Shown here: positions 34,223-43,430 of the stretch, one piece after another
Layout of the letters: each line of letters begins with the position of its first letter
Position numbering within the stretch: the first letter of the stretch is position 1
The notes under the pieces: model-generated
What the model was told of the DNA's origin: nothing
What the model saw: the letters and a program-made list of their open reading frames with translations, nothing else
Database searches by the model: none
Assembly: GCA_964524145.1 (NCBI GenBank)
Contig: CAZGCA010000001.1
Location: 62,001-126,000, forward strand
Direction: 5' to 3'
Origin: CAZGCA01 sp964524145
GTDB lineage: Bacteria > Hydrogenedentota > CAZGCA01
DNA length: 64,000 bases
Position numbers and translations under genes: made by a program

Positions 34223-35314
34223 TCAGCTATGATGCTCCACGCGCAGTTCTTCGAAGATCGTCTCGAGGTCGGGCGATTCCGATAACGGCAGCTTGACGGT
34301 TTCGCCGCGCCATGCAGAGATGTACCCGGCGTTTATAACCTCGATGGTTTTGCGGCCGTCTTCGCCCGACGGCGACGGGTCCGCGCCCTCGCGCACGCAC
34401 CGCGCGAACTCATCGAGCTCGAGCTTGAACGGCCATTTCTCGCGTATTTCGGTCTCGATATCTGGATCGCCGACCGGAGTTATGTTCCGGGTCGCGTATC
34501 CCGACTCGTGAAATGTGACCGTGAACGTCTCGGTGGTGTTTTCCTCGAGGTAGCTCGGGATGAACATACGCAGCGACGCCTTCTCGCCGTCGATGATGTA
34601 CTCCTGCTTGGCGTGGAGGTGCGTCGTCTTGCTGTGTTTATGGCAGCTGATGGCTTTGTTCTCGTGCCGCAACGTCGCAAACGCCAGTTCCTCGAGCGCC
34701 TCACCGGGGAATATGCGCAGCTCCGCCGACACACGCTCCACATCCCCCAGCCACCACCTGCACAGGTCTATCGTGTGCGCGCCGTGATCCTGCAGAATAC
34801 CGCCCAACGTCTCCGGCAGTCCCCTGTACCCCCACGACAGCTTCTCGTAGAACGACCGGTCGCACAGTATCGAGTAGACCTCGCCCAGCTCGCCGGCGTC
34901 GATCAGCTGTTTCGCCAGGATGCACCCTTTGTCCCACCGTTTCGAGAACCCGATCATCAGCTTTACGCCGTTCTCTTTGCACGCGTCGATCATTCGGTCG
35001 CATTCACCGACCGTGCGGGCCATGGGTTTCTCGCAGAAGACGTGCTTTCCTGCATGAGCGGCCTTTTCGACCATCTCGCAGTGCGCCGCGACCGGCGTGG
35101 CTATCAGGACGGCGTCGGCTGCGGCGTTTTCGAGAAACTCGCCGTAGTCGCCGTAAACGGGCACCTCCCCGTACTCTTCCGTCCACTGCGCGATGGCGGT
35201 CGGGTCGCGATCAACAACAGCGACAAGTTCGAGCGATTCAGTCGTACAGAACGCGGGTCCATAAAGCCAGCGGGCCATGCCGAGCCCCACCATTCCGATC
35301 CGCAGTCTCTCCAT
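34223..35314 (-). CDS. Gfo/Idh/MocA family oxidoreductase
   Basis: The 363-residue cytoplasmic protein has the N-terminal Rossmann fold (RIGMVGLGMARWLYG), ELVAVVDRDPTAIAQW and the family sequence AGKHVFCEKPMART with the EKP lysine. A C-terminal alpha/beta domain includes GILQDHGAHTIDLCRWWLG with the catalytic-type His-Asp pair. It acts on a sugar or sugar-acid with NAD(P). It lies 13 bases downstream of a pseudopilin gene on the same strand, and convergent with the UroD-family gene. No signal peptide, unlike the Tat-exported relative at 61060. Confidence 0.92.
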   Translation of the reverse strand: MERLRIGMVGLGMARWLYGPAFCTTESLELVAVVDRDPTAIAQWTEEYGEVPVYGDYGEFLENAAADAVLIATPVAAHCEMVEKAAHAGKHVFCEKPMARTVGECDRMIDACKENGVKLMIGFSKRWDKGCILAKQLIDAGELGEVYSILCDRSFYEKLSWGYRGLPETLGGILQDHGAHTIDLCRWWLGDVERVSAELRIFPGEALEELAFATLRHENKAISCHKHSKTTHLHAKQEYIIDGEKASLRMFIPSYLEENTTETFTVTFHESGYATRNITPVGDPDIETEIREKWPFKLELDEFARCVREGADPSPSGEDGRKTIEVINAGYISAWRGETVKLPLSESPDLETIFEELRVEHHS

Positions 35315-35327
35315 TAGCGTCTCACTT

Positions 35328-36272
35328 CTAGGTTCCGGTTTTCCCGCATTTTCCGTTCGGAGCGAGGATTAGACCGTTCGCGTCTACGGGGTCAGTATTG
35401 CCCACGAGCGTGGCATAGTAGGCCGTCATGGGAAAGTTACCGGGGTACTTGATGAATTCGACGTGACCGTCCAGGTATAGAACGTTCCCTCCGGCGGGCA
35501 CGTGGCTGAACTCGTCGACGCTTGCCGACGGCGAATCGAGCATCACGACGACCTCGCTCTGTGCTTTTGCGCTGGCTGCAGGGTTGTTGATGTCCGTGAT
35601 CATGAAACGCTCTATACCTTCACGAAGCCTGTAGACCGTGCCGCCTCCGCCGTTCCCTGCGCCCGGGTCGCTGCACGCTCCGTCGGGTGTATAAGGTGGC
35701 AGGTCAAAGACGAACGAGTCGCTTATAGTGATATCACCCTCGTACAGGTGCCATTGTCCTGTGCCCTGCAATGTGGCGAACTTGAGCATGCCGCAAGCAA
35801 GCTGCAGGTCGTTCTCGAGCACCCATCCGAAATACACATAGCTCAAAGTGACAAGACACCCGGGATCGTATTGGCCGACGTTCGGGCGGTTTGGGTCTGT
35901 TCGCTTGAAGACCTCCGGGTTGCGCTCGGGATCAGACGGACATACGAACGGCGCGAGGTCCGCCATGTACTCAGGATAGACAGCGTCCCCTTCCATCATG
36001 AAATTCCTCTCGACCCGCTCGTTGGCGAGATCAGGGTCGAGATCGGCGTTCTGGAAACCGAGGTCGTTCGTCGGAAACCGTCCGTTCCACTCGTTGGCGT
36101 ACATCTTGAGCGACAACCCTATCTGTTTGAGGTTGTTGGCACAACTGGCACGTCTCGCGGCCTCTCTGGCACGCGCGAGCGCCGGTAACAGTATCGCTGC
36201 CAGGATGCCAATGATGGCGATGACAACGAGCAACTCGATAAGCGTAAAACCTCTCATTCTGTAATGGGGCAC
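35328..36272 (-). CDS. Type II secretion pseudopilin-like protein (H-X9-DG family variant)
   Basis: The best start is the GTG at 36272, five bases after AAGGAGG; the long frame to 36479 adds 69 residues without pilin character, and the internal ATG at 36257 is 20 bases from the ribosome site. Product about 314 residues: MRG|FTLIELL leader, GILAAILLPALARAREAARR helix, SCANNLKQIGLSLKMYANEW, a variable middle, VYRLREGIERFMITDINNPAAS and HVPAGGNVLYLDGHVEF. Transcription probably continues into the oxidoreductase gene (13 bases away). Likely a secretion pseudopilin; the link to the oxidoreductase is positional. Confidence 0.9.
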   Translation of the reverse strand: MPHYRMRGFTLIELLVVIAIIGILAAILLPALARAREAARRASCANNLKQIGLSLKMYANEWNGRFPTNDLGFQNADLDPDLANERVERNFMMEGDAVYPEYMADLAPFVCPSDPERNPEVFKRTDPNRPNVGQYDPGCLVTLSYVYFGWVLENDLQLACGMLKFATLQGTGQWHLYEGDITISDSFVFDLPPYTPDGACSDPGAGNGGGGTVYRLREGIERFMITDINNPAASAKAQSEVVVMLDSPSASVDEFSHVPAGGNVLYLDGHVEFIKYPGNFPMTAYYATLVGNTDPVDANGLILAPNGKCGKTGT

Positions 36273-36660
36273 TTCAGCCTCCTTCCGCTCAAACGTTATC
36301 CTCCCCTTACTGCACAACCTAACCAATCTTCCAAAATCGCGACTCGGGTCTTCGTGCTCACCTCCCTTTCCGATAAACATGAACATCAGTCCATCCTGGA
36401 CATCGCGATACCATACCACTGGTGCAGCTCTATCGTCAACATTCCATTCATGACAAAGTTGCCCGCCTCGTTCGTCCAACGGGACTCCTTTCTTTCGCGA
36501 ATGCGGAAACGGCAGCGCTGGAGGCGTGTACCTGTGGATATTACGACACTCCGTATGATATAACTAGATCGAGGTCGAGAGCAGATCGCTCTCGACGTCA
36601 TGTCTCTCACACACGGTGTGTGAGGCTGTCAGGGCAGTTTTGGAATAGGAGAGTGTGCAG
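36273..36660. other. Intergenic leader region with two hairpins
   Basis: This 388-base gap holds two stem-loops just before the ceramidase-like gene: GTCGAGAGC/GCTCTCGAC (36574-36596, 9 bp) and CTCACACA/TGTGTGAG (36606-36624, 8 bp). The remaining sequence shows no convincing gene. Confidence 0.55.
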
Positions 36661-37992
36661 ATGGACTTTCGTCGCCGTTTCGTTCCCGTAACCGTTCTCG
36701 TCGTTCTGCTCGCGCTGGGAGGCGCGACCGCGCCGTTCGCGCAACAGTTCAAGGTGGGGTTTGCCAAACGCGATATCACACCCACAAAACCGGTTCCCAT
36801 GTGGGGATATGGCGCGCGGAAAAACGCTCTTTCCGAGGGGATACTCGACCCGCTCCATGCGAAGGCGCTTGTTGTCGATGTCGGAACCGACAAGCTTGCG
36901 CTCGTGGGGCTGGACATCGGCCGTTCGCCAACGCCGAAATCGATGGGAGTCATCCGGAAGGCTGTCAAGAGCGCCTCCAACATAGAGCATGTGATGATTT
37001 CCGGGTCGCACACGCACCACGGTCCCGTGATCGAGCTGACTGACGAGCCGGGCAAAGGCAAAGGCGTGTACGATGATGCCGTCGCGTACGTCGAGGAGCT
37101 CGAGAAGGGCATTATCGACGCCATCAACGAAGCCGCGACAGGAGTCCAGGACGCGCGAATAGGGTGGGGTTCGGCCGAAGTCGATATGAACAGGAACCGG
37201 CATACCAAGATAGAGCCGAAGATTGTCGACCCGGAACTGGCCGTTGTGCGGTTTGACGATCTGTTGGGCAACCCTATCGCGATGCTCGTCAATTTCGCCG
37301 CCCACCCGACAATGTTGCCGGCACGCGATCTCCGGTTTTCCGCCGAGTATCCCGGCCAAATGATGAACGCGGTCGAAGAGGCGCTTGGCACAAATTGTTT
37401 CTTCATGCAGGGTTCCTGCGGTGACTTGTCGGTGAAACCCACGCAGGAGACACGCGGAATCGAAGCGTTTGGGAAAGCTCTGGCCCAAGAAGTGCTCAAG
37501 ATAGCACACGGCATAGAGACGGCAGCTCCCGAGGAACCGTCCATCCAGGGAATGGACGACGAGTTCGCGTTTCCGGCTCGCATCGACCTGGGCAACCCGA
37601 TGATTCGTGTGTTGTACGGCAGGGCGTTCTTCCCGGAATTGGTGGCGAACTTCTGGGACGAGTTGCAGGACAACATTGTCCGGCCACGCCTCACCACCGC
37701 GCTGGTCAATGGTCAGCTCGCGCTCGTCGGCGGGCCGGGCGAGTTCTTCTGCAACCACTCGAACCGTCTGAAAGAACGGTCACGGGCTGACAGAACCCTG
37801 TTTTTCGGCTGCTGCAACGGCCATTACATGTACTTCCCCACGATTGAAGGCGCTGCCGAAGGCGGTTACGGCGCCGACCCGACCGTCTCGTGGGTGTCGC
37901 TCGGCGCCGGCGAAGAGATGATGAACAAGGCGCTCATCAACATCTACACGATGATGGGGAACTACGAGTTCGAGATACCTACCGGCTCATAA
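36661..37992 (+). CDS. Exported neutral/alkaline non-lysosomal ceramidase-like protein
   Basis: The ATG at 36661 follows GGAGA by eight bases and gives a signal peptide ending APFAQQF. The 443-residue protein shows the neutral-ceramidase N-terminal domain: FAKRDITPTKPVPMWGYGAR, the zinc-site ISGSHTHHGPVIEL, and FAAHPTMLPARDL. MQGSCGDLSVKPTQ retains the GDxS motif where characterised ceramidases carry the catalytic Ser. Total length is shorter than full ceramidases (about 640 or more), because a C-terminal immunoglobulin-like domain is lacking. The substrate is unproven; many such bacterial proteins are annotated only by domain. A second paralog lies at 59527-60828. Confidence 0.85.
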   Translation: MDFRRRFVPVTVLVVLLALGGATAPFAQQFKVGFAKRDITPTKPVPMWGYGARKNALSEGILDPLHAKALVVDVGTDKLALVGLDIGRSPTPKSMGVIRKAVKSASNIEHVMISGSHTHHGPVIELTDEPGKGKGVYDDAVAYVEELEKGIIDAINEAATGVQDARIGWGSAEVDMNRNRHTKIEPKIVDPELAVVRFDDLLGNPIAMLVNFAAHPTMLPARDLRFSAEYPGQMMNAVEEALGTNCFFMQGSCGDLSVKPTQETRGIEAFGKALAQEVLKIAHGIETAAPEEPSIQGMDDEFAFPARIDLGNPMIRVLYGRAFFPELVANFWDELQDNIVRPRLTTALVNGQLALVGGPGEFFCNHSNRLKERSRADRTLFFGCCNGHYMYFPTIEGAAEGGYGADPTVSWVSLGAGEEMMNKALINIYTMMGNYEFEIPTGS

Positions 37993-38013
37993 GCGGCCGC
38001 GGCACCGCGGTTT

Positions 38014-38889
38014 CTAAGCGTCGCAGATGTGGACCGCCTGCCGCAGCGATTCGACGGGGTCGCGTTTCGGGACGAACTCCTGGCTTATGAACCCCCTGAA
38101 TCCCGTGTCGGCGATGGCCTGCGCGATACGCCTGTAGTTCAGTTCCTGTGTCTCGTCGATCTCGTTGCGGCCGGGGACGCCGCCAGTATGGAAGTGGGCG
38201 ATGTGGTCGATGTTTTCCTGGATCGTCGCGATGACGTCGCCTTCCATGATCTGCATGTGGTAGATGTCGTAGAGAAGCTTGAATCGTTTGGAGCCAACGC
38301 GTTTGACCAGCTCGACGCCCCACGTCGTGTGGTCGCACTGGTAGCCCTTGTGGTTGCGTTTGCTGTTCAGGAGCTCCATGCACACCGTGACGCCAAGCTT
38401 TTCGGCAAGCGGCATGATCCGTTTCAACCCCTTGGCGCAGTTCTTGATCCCGTCTTCGTCGGAGATGCGGCGCCGGTTTCCTGAGAACACGATCATGTTT
38501 GGCAGGCCGGCATCGGCGACCTGTGGCAGTAGTTCCTCGGATTTCGCCACGAGAGAGTCGTGGAGGTCCGTCTGGTTCCATCCTCTCGAGATGCCGCTTG
38601 GTCCGTTGGCCATGGCGCAGGTGAGCCCGTGCTTCTTCACCGTAGGCCACTCCTCGGGTCCAAGCAGTTCGATCGATTGCATTCCTATCTCAGCCGCGTG
38701 GCGACACAGGTCGTCCAGGCTCATCTTCTTATAGCACCACTTGCACGCCGAGTGCTTGATACGACCTCTCAAGGCGGTTTCAGCAGACGCGGCCTCAGCT
38801 TTCGTTCCGCCCGCAACAAGCAGAACGCCGGCCGCTCCGCCCATCACGGTTGCGGCCTCGCGTCTCGTTAGTTCTGTACTCTTTCGCAC
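38014..38889 (-). CDS. Tat-exported sugar phosphate isomerase/epimerase (hydroxypyruvate-isomerase-like)
   Basis: The GTG at 38889 is preceded by AGAGGAG at six bases; the longer frame to 38916 adds nine residues with no function. The 291-residue product has a Tat-type signal (LTRREAATVMGGAAGVLLVAGG). The AP-endonuclease-2-like TIM barrel follows: RIKHSACKWCYKKM, AAEIGMQSIELLGPEEW, LGVTVCMELLNSK, VELVKRVGSKRFKLLYDIYHMQIMEGDV and FRGFISQEFVP. It resembles hydroxypyruvate isomerase and inosose-type enzymes. Why an isomerase is exported is unclear; a binding role is possible. It is in the same orientation as the sialidase upstream. Confidence 0.85.
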   Translation of the reverse strand: MRKSTELTRREAATVMGGAAGVLLVAGGTKAEAASAETALRGRIKHSACKWCYKKMSLDDLCRHAAEIGMQSIELLGPEEWPTVKKHGLTCAMANGPSGISRGWNQTDLHDSLVAKSEELLPQVADAGLPNMIVFSGNRRRISDEDGIKNCAKGLKRIMPLAEKLGVTVCMELLNSKRNHKGYQCDHTTWGVELVKRVGSKRFKLLYDIYHMQIMEGDVIATIQENIDHIAHFHTGGVPGRNEIDETQELNYRRIAQAIADTGFRGFISQEFVPKRDPVESLRQAVHICDA

Positions 38890-38989
38890 GGCTATCTCCT
38901 CTTGGCAAGGTCCCAAATTCGCATTGTTGCCTTGTTTGATGTCAATACTACCATGATCCCCCTTAACCTTCCACCGGCTGCCCGCTTCC

Positions 38990-40042
38990 TTACGGAATTC
39001 GAATCTTGGCGAGGTAGATGCTCGTTTTGCCTTCGTGCGACGAGTAGTAGCTCATCCACAGCAGCCCGTCGTGCCAGACCAAGCCGGGATAGCTGCAGTC
39101 GCCGCCGCTCGGCAGGGTCAGCACCGGCTCGTACGTGTTCCGGCCGAGCCGCGCCAGTATGGTTCTTGCGCCATTTTCGTAGCTGCGGCTGCCGGCCCAG
39201 AGAGTGCCGTCCGGCAGTCGGATAAAGTTGGGGCCGCCGAGCCGGTGGTCTGTCTCGTGCCAGGTCCAGTCGGTGTACGGCGGGCGGCTGGTGCCGATCC
39301 AGCCGTGCTTGGTGCCCGCTTCCCGGCGCACCAGGGCCATCATCTCGTCGCCGGGCAGGAACCGGAGCGTCGTTTCGTTGGGCCGGTCGGGGATGAGCAG
39401 CTTGGTGATCCGCTCGTACTGGACGCCGTCGTCGCTTGCCACAAGCTCGAGCGCCCACTCGCCCTCCGGTACCGTGTGGATGTTGTACGTGACACCGTAG
39501 GCACGCCCTTCGTGCCACGTAACGCGCCACAACCAATCTCCTTCATCCAACACCCGCTGCGATGGCGTCCACGTCTGTCCGTCGTCCGAAAACGCGACTC
39601 GCGGCTGGCGTCCGACGAATGTCCCGTCCCGGTATACCGAGCCGCCTGCGACTACCATGAGCCTGCCGGCCGGAGTCACACACAGTTTCGGGTCGCGCAA
39701 GTCGATACCGTCTTCCGCCAACAGTGCTGCAGAAGTCCACGTCTCGCCGTCGCCGGACACAATGACCCGCAGTCTCCCGTCTCCCTTGACGTGCCCTTCG
39801 GCCTCCCGGAACGTGCAGTACCATTTGCCGCGAAACCGCACCAGATCCGTGAACGCGTTATGGGTTCCCCGATCCCATATCTTTCTCACAGATAAGATCT
39901 CAGGCGAGGTGTGTGCCACGTTCTCCTCCTCAGCGGCTTCGCCAGCCGCCTCACCAAAGCACTCGGTACACGCGACAGTACCGCTTAGCAGACACACCAT
40001 CACACCCAACAACACGAGCCTGCAACCGTTCGTTCTCGTCAC
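38990..40042 (-). CDS. Exo-alpha-sialidase-like (BNR/Asp-box) exported glycosidase
   Basis: The GTG at 40042 follows GGGAG by five bases. The 350-residue protein has a signal peptide with a possible lipobox (GTVAC). It then has a sialidase-type beta-propeller with FRIP-like start (TDLVRFRGKWYCTFREAEGH), Asp-boxes SGDGETWTSAAL and SDDGQTWTPSQRV, and repeated strand pairs. Catalytic residues cannot be assigned confidently. Exported sialidase-like proteins of this kind act on sialylated or other glycans. It is separated from the kinase gene upstream by 40 bases on the same strand and may be in its transcript. Confidence 0.82.
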   Translation of the reverse strand: MTRTNGCRLVLLGVMVCLLSGTVACTECFGEAAGEAAEEENVAHTSPEILSVRKIWDRGTHNAFTDLVRFRGKWYCTFREAEGHVKGDGRLRVIVSGDGETWTSAALLAEDGIDLRDPKLCVTPAGRLMVVAGGSVYRDGTFVGRQPRVAFSDDGQTWTPSQRVLDEGDWLWRVTWHEGRAYGVTYNIHTVPEGEWALELVASDDGVQYERITKLLIPDRPNETTLRFLPGDEMMALVRREAGTKHGWIGTSRPPYTDWTWHETDHRLGGPNFIRLPDGTLWAGSRSYENGARTILARLGRNTYEPVLTLPSGGDCSYPGLVWHDGLLWMSYYSSHEGKTSIYLAKIRIP

Positions 40043-40082
40043 AATGACTCCCAAGATTGTCCTGTTGGCGGTTGTTCTTGTA

Positions 40083-43000
40083 TCAGCCTACGATGGTTTT
40101 GTCGATGGTGCTGTCGAGAAACTCGAGCGCCTGGCGGAGTTCGCCGCCGTCCTGGTACCGGTTGTCGACCGTCTTTTCGAGGCATTTGTCGATGACGGCG
40201 CTGAGCTTGTCGGGCACTTCCGGGACGACGTCGCTGAGCCGTGGCGCCGTGGTGTTGACGTGGTGGTAGGCGATATCGCCTTCCGTAAACGGCGGTTTGC
40301 CGGCGAGCATCTCGTATATCATCATACCCGTTGCGTACACATCGGTCGCCGGCCCGACATCGCGCCCTCTGACCTGTTCGGGCGACATGTACCAGAGCGT
40401 ACCCATCACGGCACCCTCGCGCGTCACCTTCGACTCCTCCTCGATCCGGGCCAGACCGAAATCCATGATCTTCACCTGGTTGTCGTCGAAAGTGATCATG
40501 ATGTTGTCGGGTTTGATGTCGCGATGTATTATCCCGGCCTTGTGGGCTGCGCCCAATCCTTCCGCAACCTGTTTCGCAATATCCATGGCCTCTTTCAGAG
40601 GAAGCTTCTTCCGCGTCTGCAGGATGGAACGCAGGCTGCCGCCGTCGATGTATTCCATCGAGATGAATGACTCGCCTCGCTCCTCGCCGATGTCGTAGAG
40701 GGCGACGATGTTCCTGTGGTTGAGCGCGGCGACCGCCCGGGCCTCGCGCACGAACCGGCTGCGGAACTCGTCGTTGTTGCTCAACCGGCTGGGCAACACT
40801 TTCCAGGCTACCGTGCGGTTGAGCTTGGTATCGCGTGCGAGGTAGACGACGCCCATACCGCCCTCGCCGAGCTTGCTCACGATCTCGTACCTGGTCTTCT
40901 GAGGGACAGGTGTGACCGGCCGATCGGAGTCGGCCCTGATGGTAGCTCCCGCGGCGCTGGGTGCTGCACTCGGAAAGATGCTGCTCATCTCCTTAACGTG
41001 TTCGAGACGGCTGGTAACATCCTTGTAGTAGTAATCGGTGGCCAGTATGTCCTGGAATATCTCGCGGGCGCTGGTGTACTGTCCGGCGCGCTCGTAGGCA
41101 CAGCCGAGACCATAGAAAACGTCGATGTTGTCCGTTGCTACCTTCTCATCGCCGCCGAGCGCCTTGCGGTACCGGTCCACGGCCAGATCGTACATGCCGT
41201 TCCCAACGAAACACTCGGCTAACAGCACAACCGCTTGGCGGCCGAAGTCGGCGTCTTCTGTGACCGGCTGCAGAAGTTTTATCGCTTCGCTGATACGTTC
41301 CGTCGATAGGTACAACCGTGCCAGCCTGACTGCGCCATCGGCGTTAAGCGACCCGGCCTCGACGGCTTTCTCGTACGCGGACTGAGCCGCCTCGGACGCG
41401 CCTTCCTCCTCGAGCAACCGGCCGGCCGCAACAAAATCGCCCGCCTGCATATGGAGTTCGGCGGCTTTCATTGCATCGCCCAACTGGGCCAGGAGTTGTC
41501 CCGCCTTGCTCTTATCGCCTGCTGCCGTGTAGCATGACGCGGCGCGTTCTATCAGGCCCAACTGCTCGAAGCGTGCACCTGCCTCCTCAAGCTGACCGGC
41601 CTTCTCGTAGAAGTTGGCGGCATCTTCGAGGTTCCCGACCTCTTCGGCCAGGGGCGCGGCTTTGGCATAGTCCTCGACGCGAACGTACAGGTCGATCGCC
41701 GGCGCCAACTCCTTCTTCGACTCGTAGATTGCTGCTGCCTCGGCGAACATCTTGGCCCGTTCAAAGTTGCGCGCCGCACGAACCATACAGTCGCTGAGCC
41801 GCGAGACTACCAGCCCTTCCTCAAAATGCCCCAAGTAGACCGTTGAACCGTCATCCGTGGCAGCCACCCTCATCACCCTGTCATCCGTTGCGTGCTGCCA
41901 CAGACAGCGTTGGTCGAAGTCCAGCATAAAGGCGCCCGCGTTACACCCGATCAGCATCCGGTCATCGGACAACAACGCGACGTCGTGCACGACCTTTGGG
42001 TGTTGGTACTGCCACAGCAACGTGCGTTTCTCGAGGTCGTACAGGGTAACGAGATCGAGCCCGATGACCGCAGCGGCATAGCGGCCGTCGGCACTGATAT
42101 CCACACGCGACACCCAGTCTCCCGTGTCCTCCTTCCAGAGCAGCTCCCCCTTGAAGTCGAGCAGATACAGGTTCATATCGCCGCACGCGACAAGGACTTC
42201 GCCCCTTTCCGCGTGTGTGGTAAGGTGCCAGACCTTGTATGCAGCCTCGAAGGTCCACTGGTCCTTTCCGTCCCTGGTCAGCGCCCTGACGCGACCGTCG
42301 GTGCAACCTGCTATGATGAGCCCTTGTTCCTGCTCGATGGACACCCCGCGCACCTCGCCGTCGAACTCGCGCTTCCACAGAAAGTGCTTGGCAGAGTCGA
42401 GGAGGTAGACACTTCTTCCCTTTGTACCGATTGCCACCAGAGACCCGTCGGCCGTGGTGGACACAGAGCGCGTGCGGACGCCCATCGGAATTTTGAAGCG
42501 CCACTGCGTCTGGCCGTCGTTGTTGAAAAGGAATATCTCCGATTCGGCGAGGCTGAGGGCCACTCGGCCCGACGCCGGTGCAAGCGCTATGTCCGAGACA
42601 GGCGACCGTGCCTCGAACTGCCAGCACGGCTCGGTTGCATAGGTCCTGCGAAACAGTTCCCCGGCGTGCGCCACCGTCTCCTTGTCCTGCTCGTACATCC
42701 TGGCGGCGTCGTAGAGCATGTGGCTGTCTTCGAGAACCTTGCCGGCTTCGGAGAACTGTCCCGCCTCGCGATACAGCTCGGCGGCGTGCTCAACGTCGCC
42801 CAGCTGTTTGTGGTAATCGGCTGCCCGTTCCTGAAGGCCCAGCTCTTCGCACAAAGCGGCGGCTTCGCGGATTGCTTTCGCCTTGTCGTAGGCCTCTATC
42901 GCCTCACGCTTTCTGTCGGCAGCAACATAGAGATCACCGGCCTCCCGATACGCTTCCAGCTGCTCGTAGATCTCTGCGGCCTGTGCGTGGTTGCCACCTT

Positions 43001-43400
43001 CGGCACAGAGTCTCGCGGCAAGGTCCATCTTGTCGCTCGCAATATACAGGCGAATCGCTTCATCGCGGTTGCCGCCTCTTTGGAACATGCGCGCGGCGTC
43101 AGCAAACATCTCCGACTTCTCGTACAGCGCCGCCGCGTCTTCATACGCCTTGCCCTTCTCAAACATCTTGGCAGCTTGCGTCTCGCGGCCCATGTCGACC
43201 AGAATCTCTGCACTGCGAGTAAGCTCGCCTGCCTTGGCGAATTCGTCCGCGGCCTGTTCGAGTTCGCCCAGCTTTTCGCACATCTCGGCGGCTGTATGAT
43301 GATCGCCAAGCCTGAGATAGAGCGACAGCGCTTTCTTGTGCTTACCCTTCGCTGCCAGAGCGTCTGCTTTACTGCTGATGTCTCGTCCTGAACCCGGCAT
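40083..43400 (-). CDS. Very large TPR / beta-propeller / Ser-Thr protein kinase
   Basis: This 1105-residue soluble protein has an inverted layout: repeats first, kinase last. Residues about 1-255 are degenerate TPR-like repeats (AEMCEKLGELEQAADEFAKAGE ... repeated). Residues about 260-560 form a WD/PQQ-like beta-propeller with repeated DG.LVA motifs, and about 565-800 are again TPR-like. The Hanks-type kinase domain begins at 837: glycine loop LGEGGMGVVYLAR, lysine in AWKVLP, HRDIKPDN, DFGLA and SPEQVRG, a complete active set. No transmembrane segment is visible. It follows the PilB-type ATPase gene 30 bases later, so it probably regulates pilus or secretion assembly by phosphorylation. Confidence 0.9.
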   Translation of the reverse strand: MPGSGRDISSKADALAAKGKHKKALSLYLRLGDHHTAAEMCEKLGELEQAADEFAKAGELTRSAEILVDMGRETQAAKMFEKGKAYEDAAALYEKSEMFADAARMFQRGGNRDEAIRLYIASDKMDLAARLCAEGGNHAQAAEIYEQLEAYREAGDLYVAADRKREAIEAYDKAKAIREAAALCEELGLQERAADYHKQLGDVEHAAELYREAGQFSEAGKVLEDSHMLYDAARMYEQDKETVAHAGELFRRTYATEPCWQFEARSPVSDIALAPASGRVALSLAESEIFLFNNDGQTQWRFKIPMGVRTRSVSTTADGSLVAIGTKGRSVYLLDSAKHFLWKREFDGEVRGVSIEQEQGLIIAGCTDGRVRALTRDGKDQWTFEAAYKVWHLTTHAERGEVLVACGDMNLYLLDFKGELLWKEDTGDWVSRVDISADGRYAAAVIGLDLVTLYDLEKRTLLWQYQHPKVVHDVALLSDDRMLIGCNAGAFMLDFDQRCLWQHATDDRVMRVAATDDGSTVYLGHFEEGLVVSRLSDCMVRAARNFERAKMFAEAAAIYESKKELAPAIDLYVRVEDYAKAAPLAEEVGNLEDAANFYEKAGQLEEAGARFEQLGLIERAASCYTAAGDKSKAGQLLAQLGDAMKAAELHMQAGDFVAAGRLLEEEGASEAAQSAYEKAVEAGSLNADGAVRLARLYLSTERISEAIKLLQPVTEDADFGRQAVVLLAECFVGNGMYDLAVDRYRKALGGDEKVATDNIDVFYGLGCAYERAGQYTSAREIFQDILATDYYYKDVTSRLEHVKEMSSIFPSAAPSAAGATIRADSDRPVTPVPQKTRYEIVSKLGEGGMGVVYLARDTKLNRTVAWKVLPSRLSNNDEFRSRFVREARAVAALNHRNIVALYDIGEERGESFISMEYIDGGSLRSILQTRKKLPLKEAMDIAKQVAEGLGAAHKAGIIHRDIKPDNIMITFDDNQVKIMDFGLARIEEESKVTREGAVMGTLWYMSPEQVRGRDVGPATDVYATGMMIYEMLAGKPPFTEGDIAYHHVNTTAPRLSDVVPEVPDKLSAVIDKCLEKTVDNRYQDGGELRQALEFLDSTIDKTIVG

Positions 43401-43430
43401 ATGCCTACTCTCTCCGGAACACGGTCAGCA

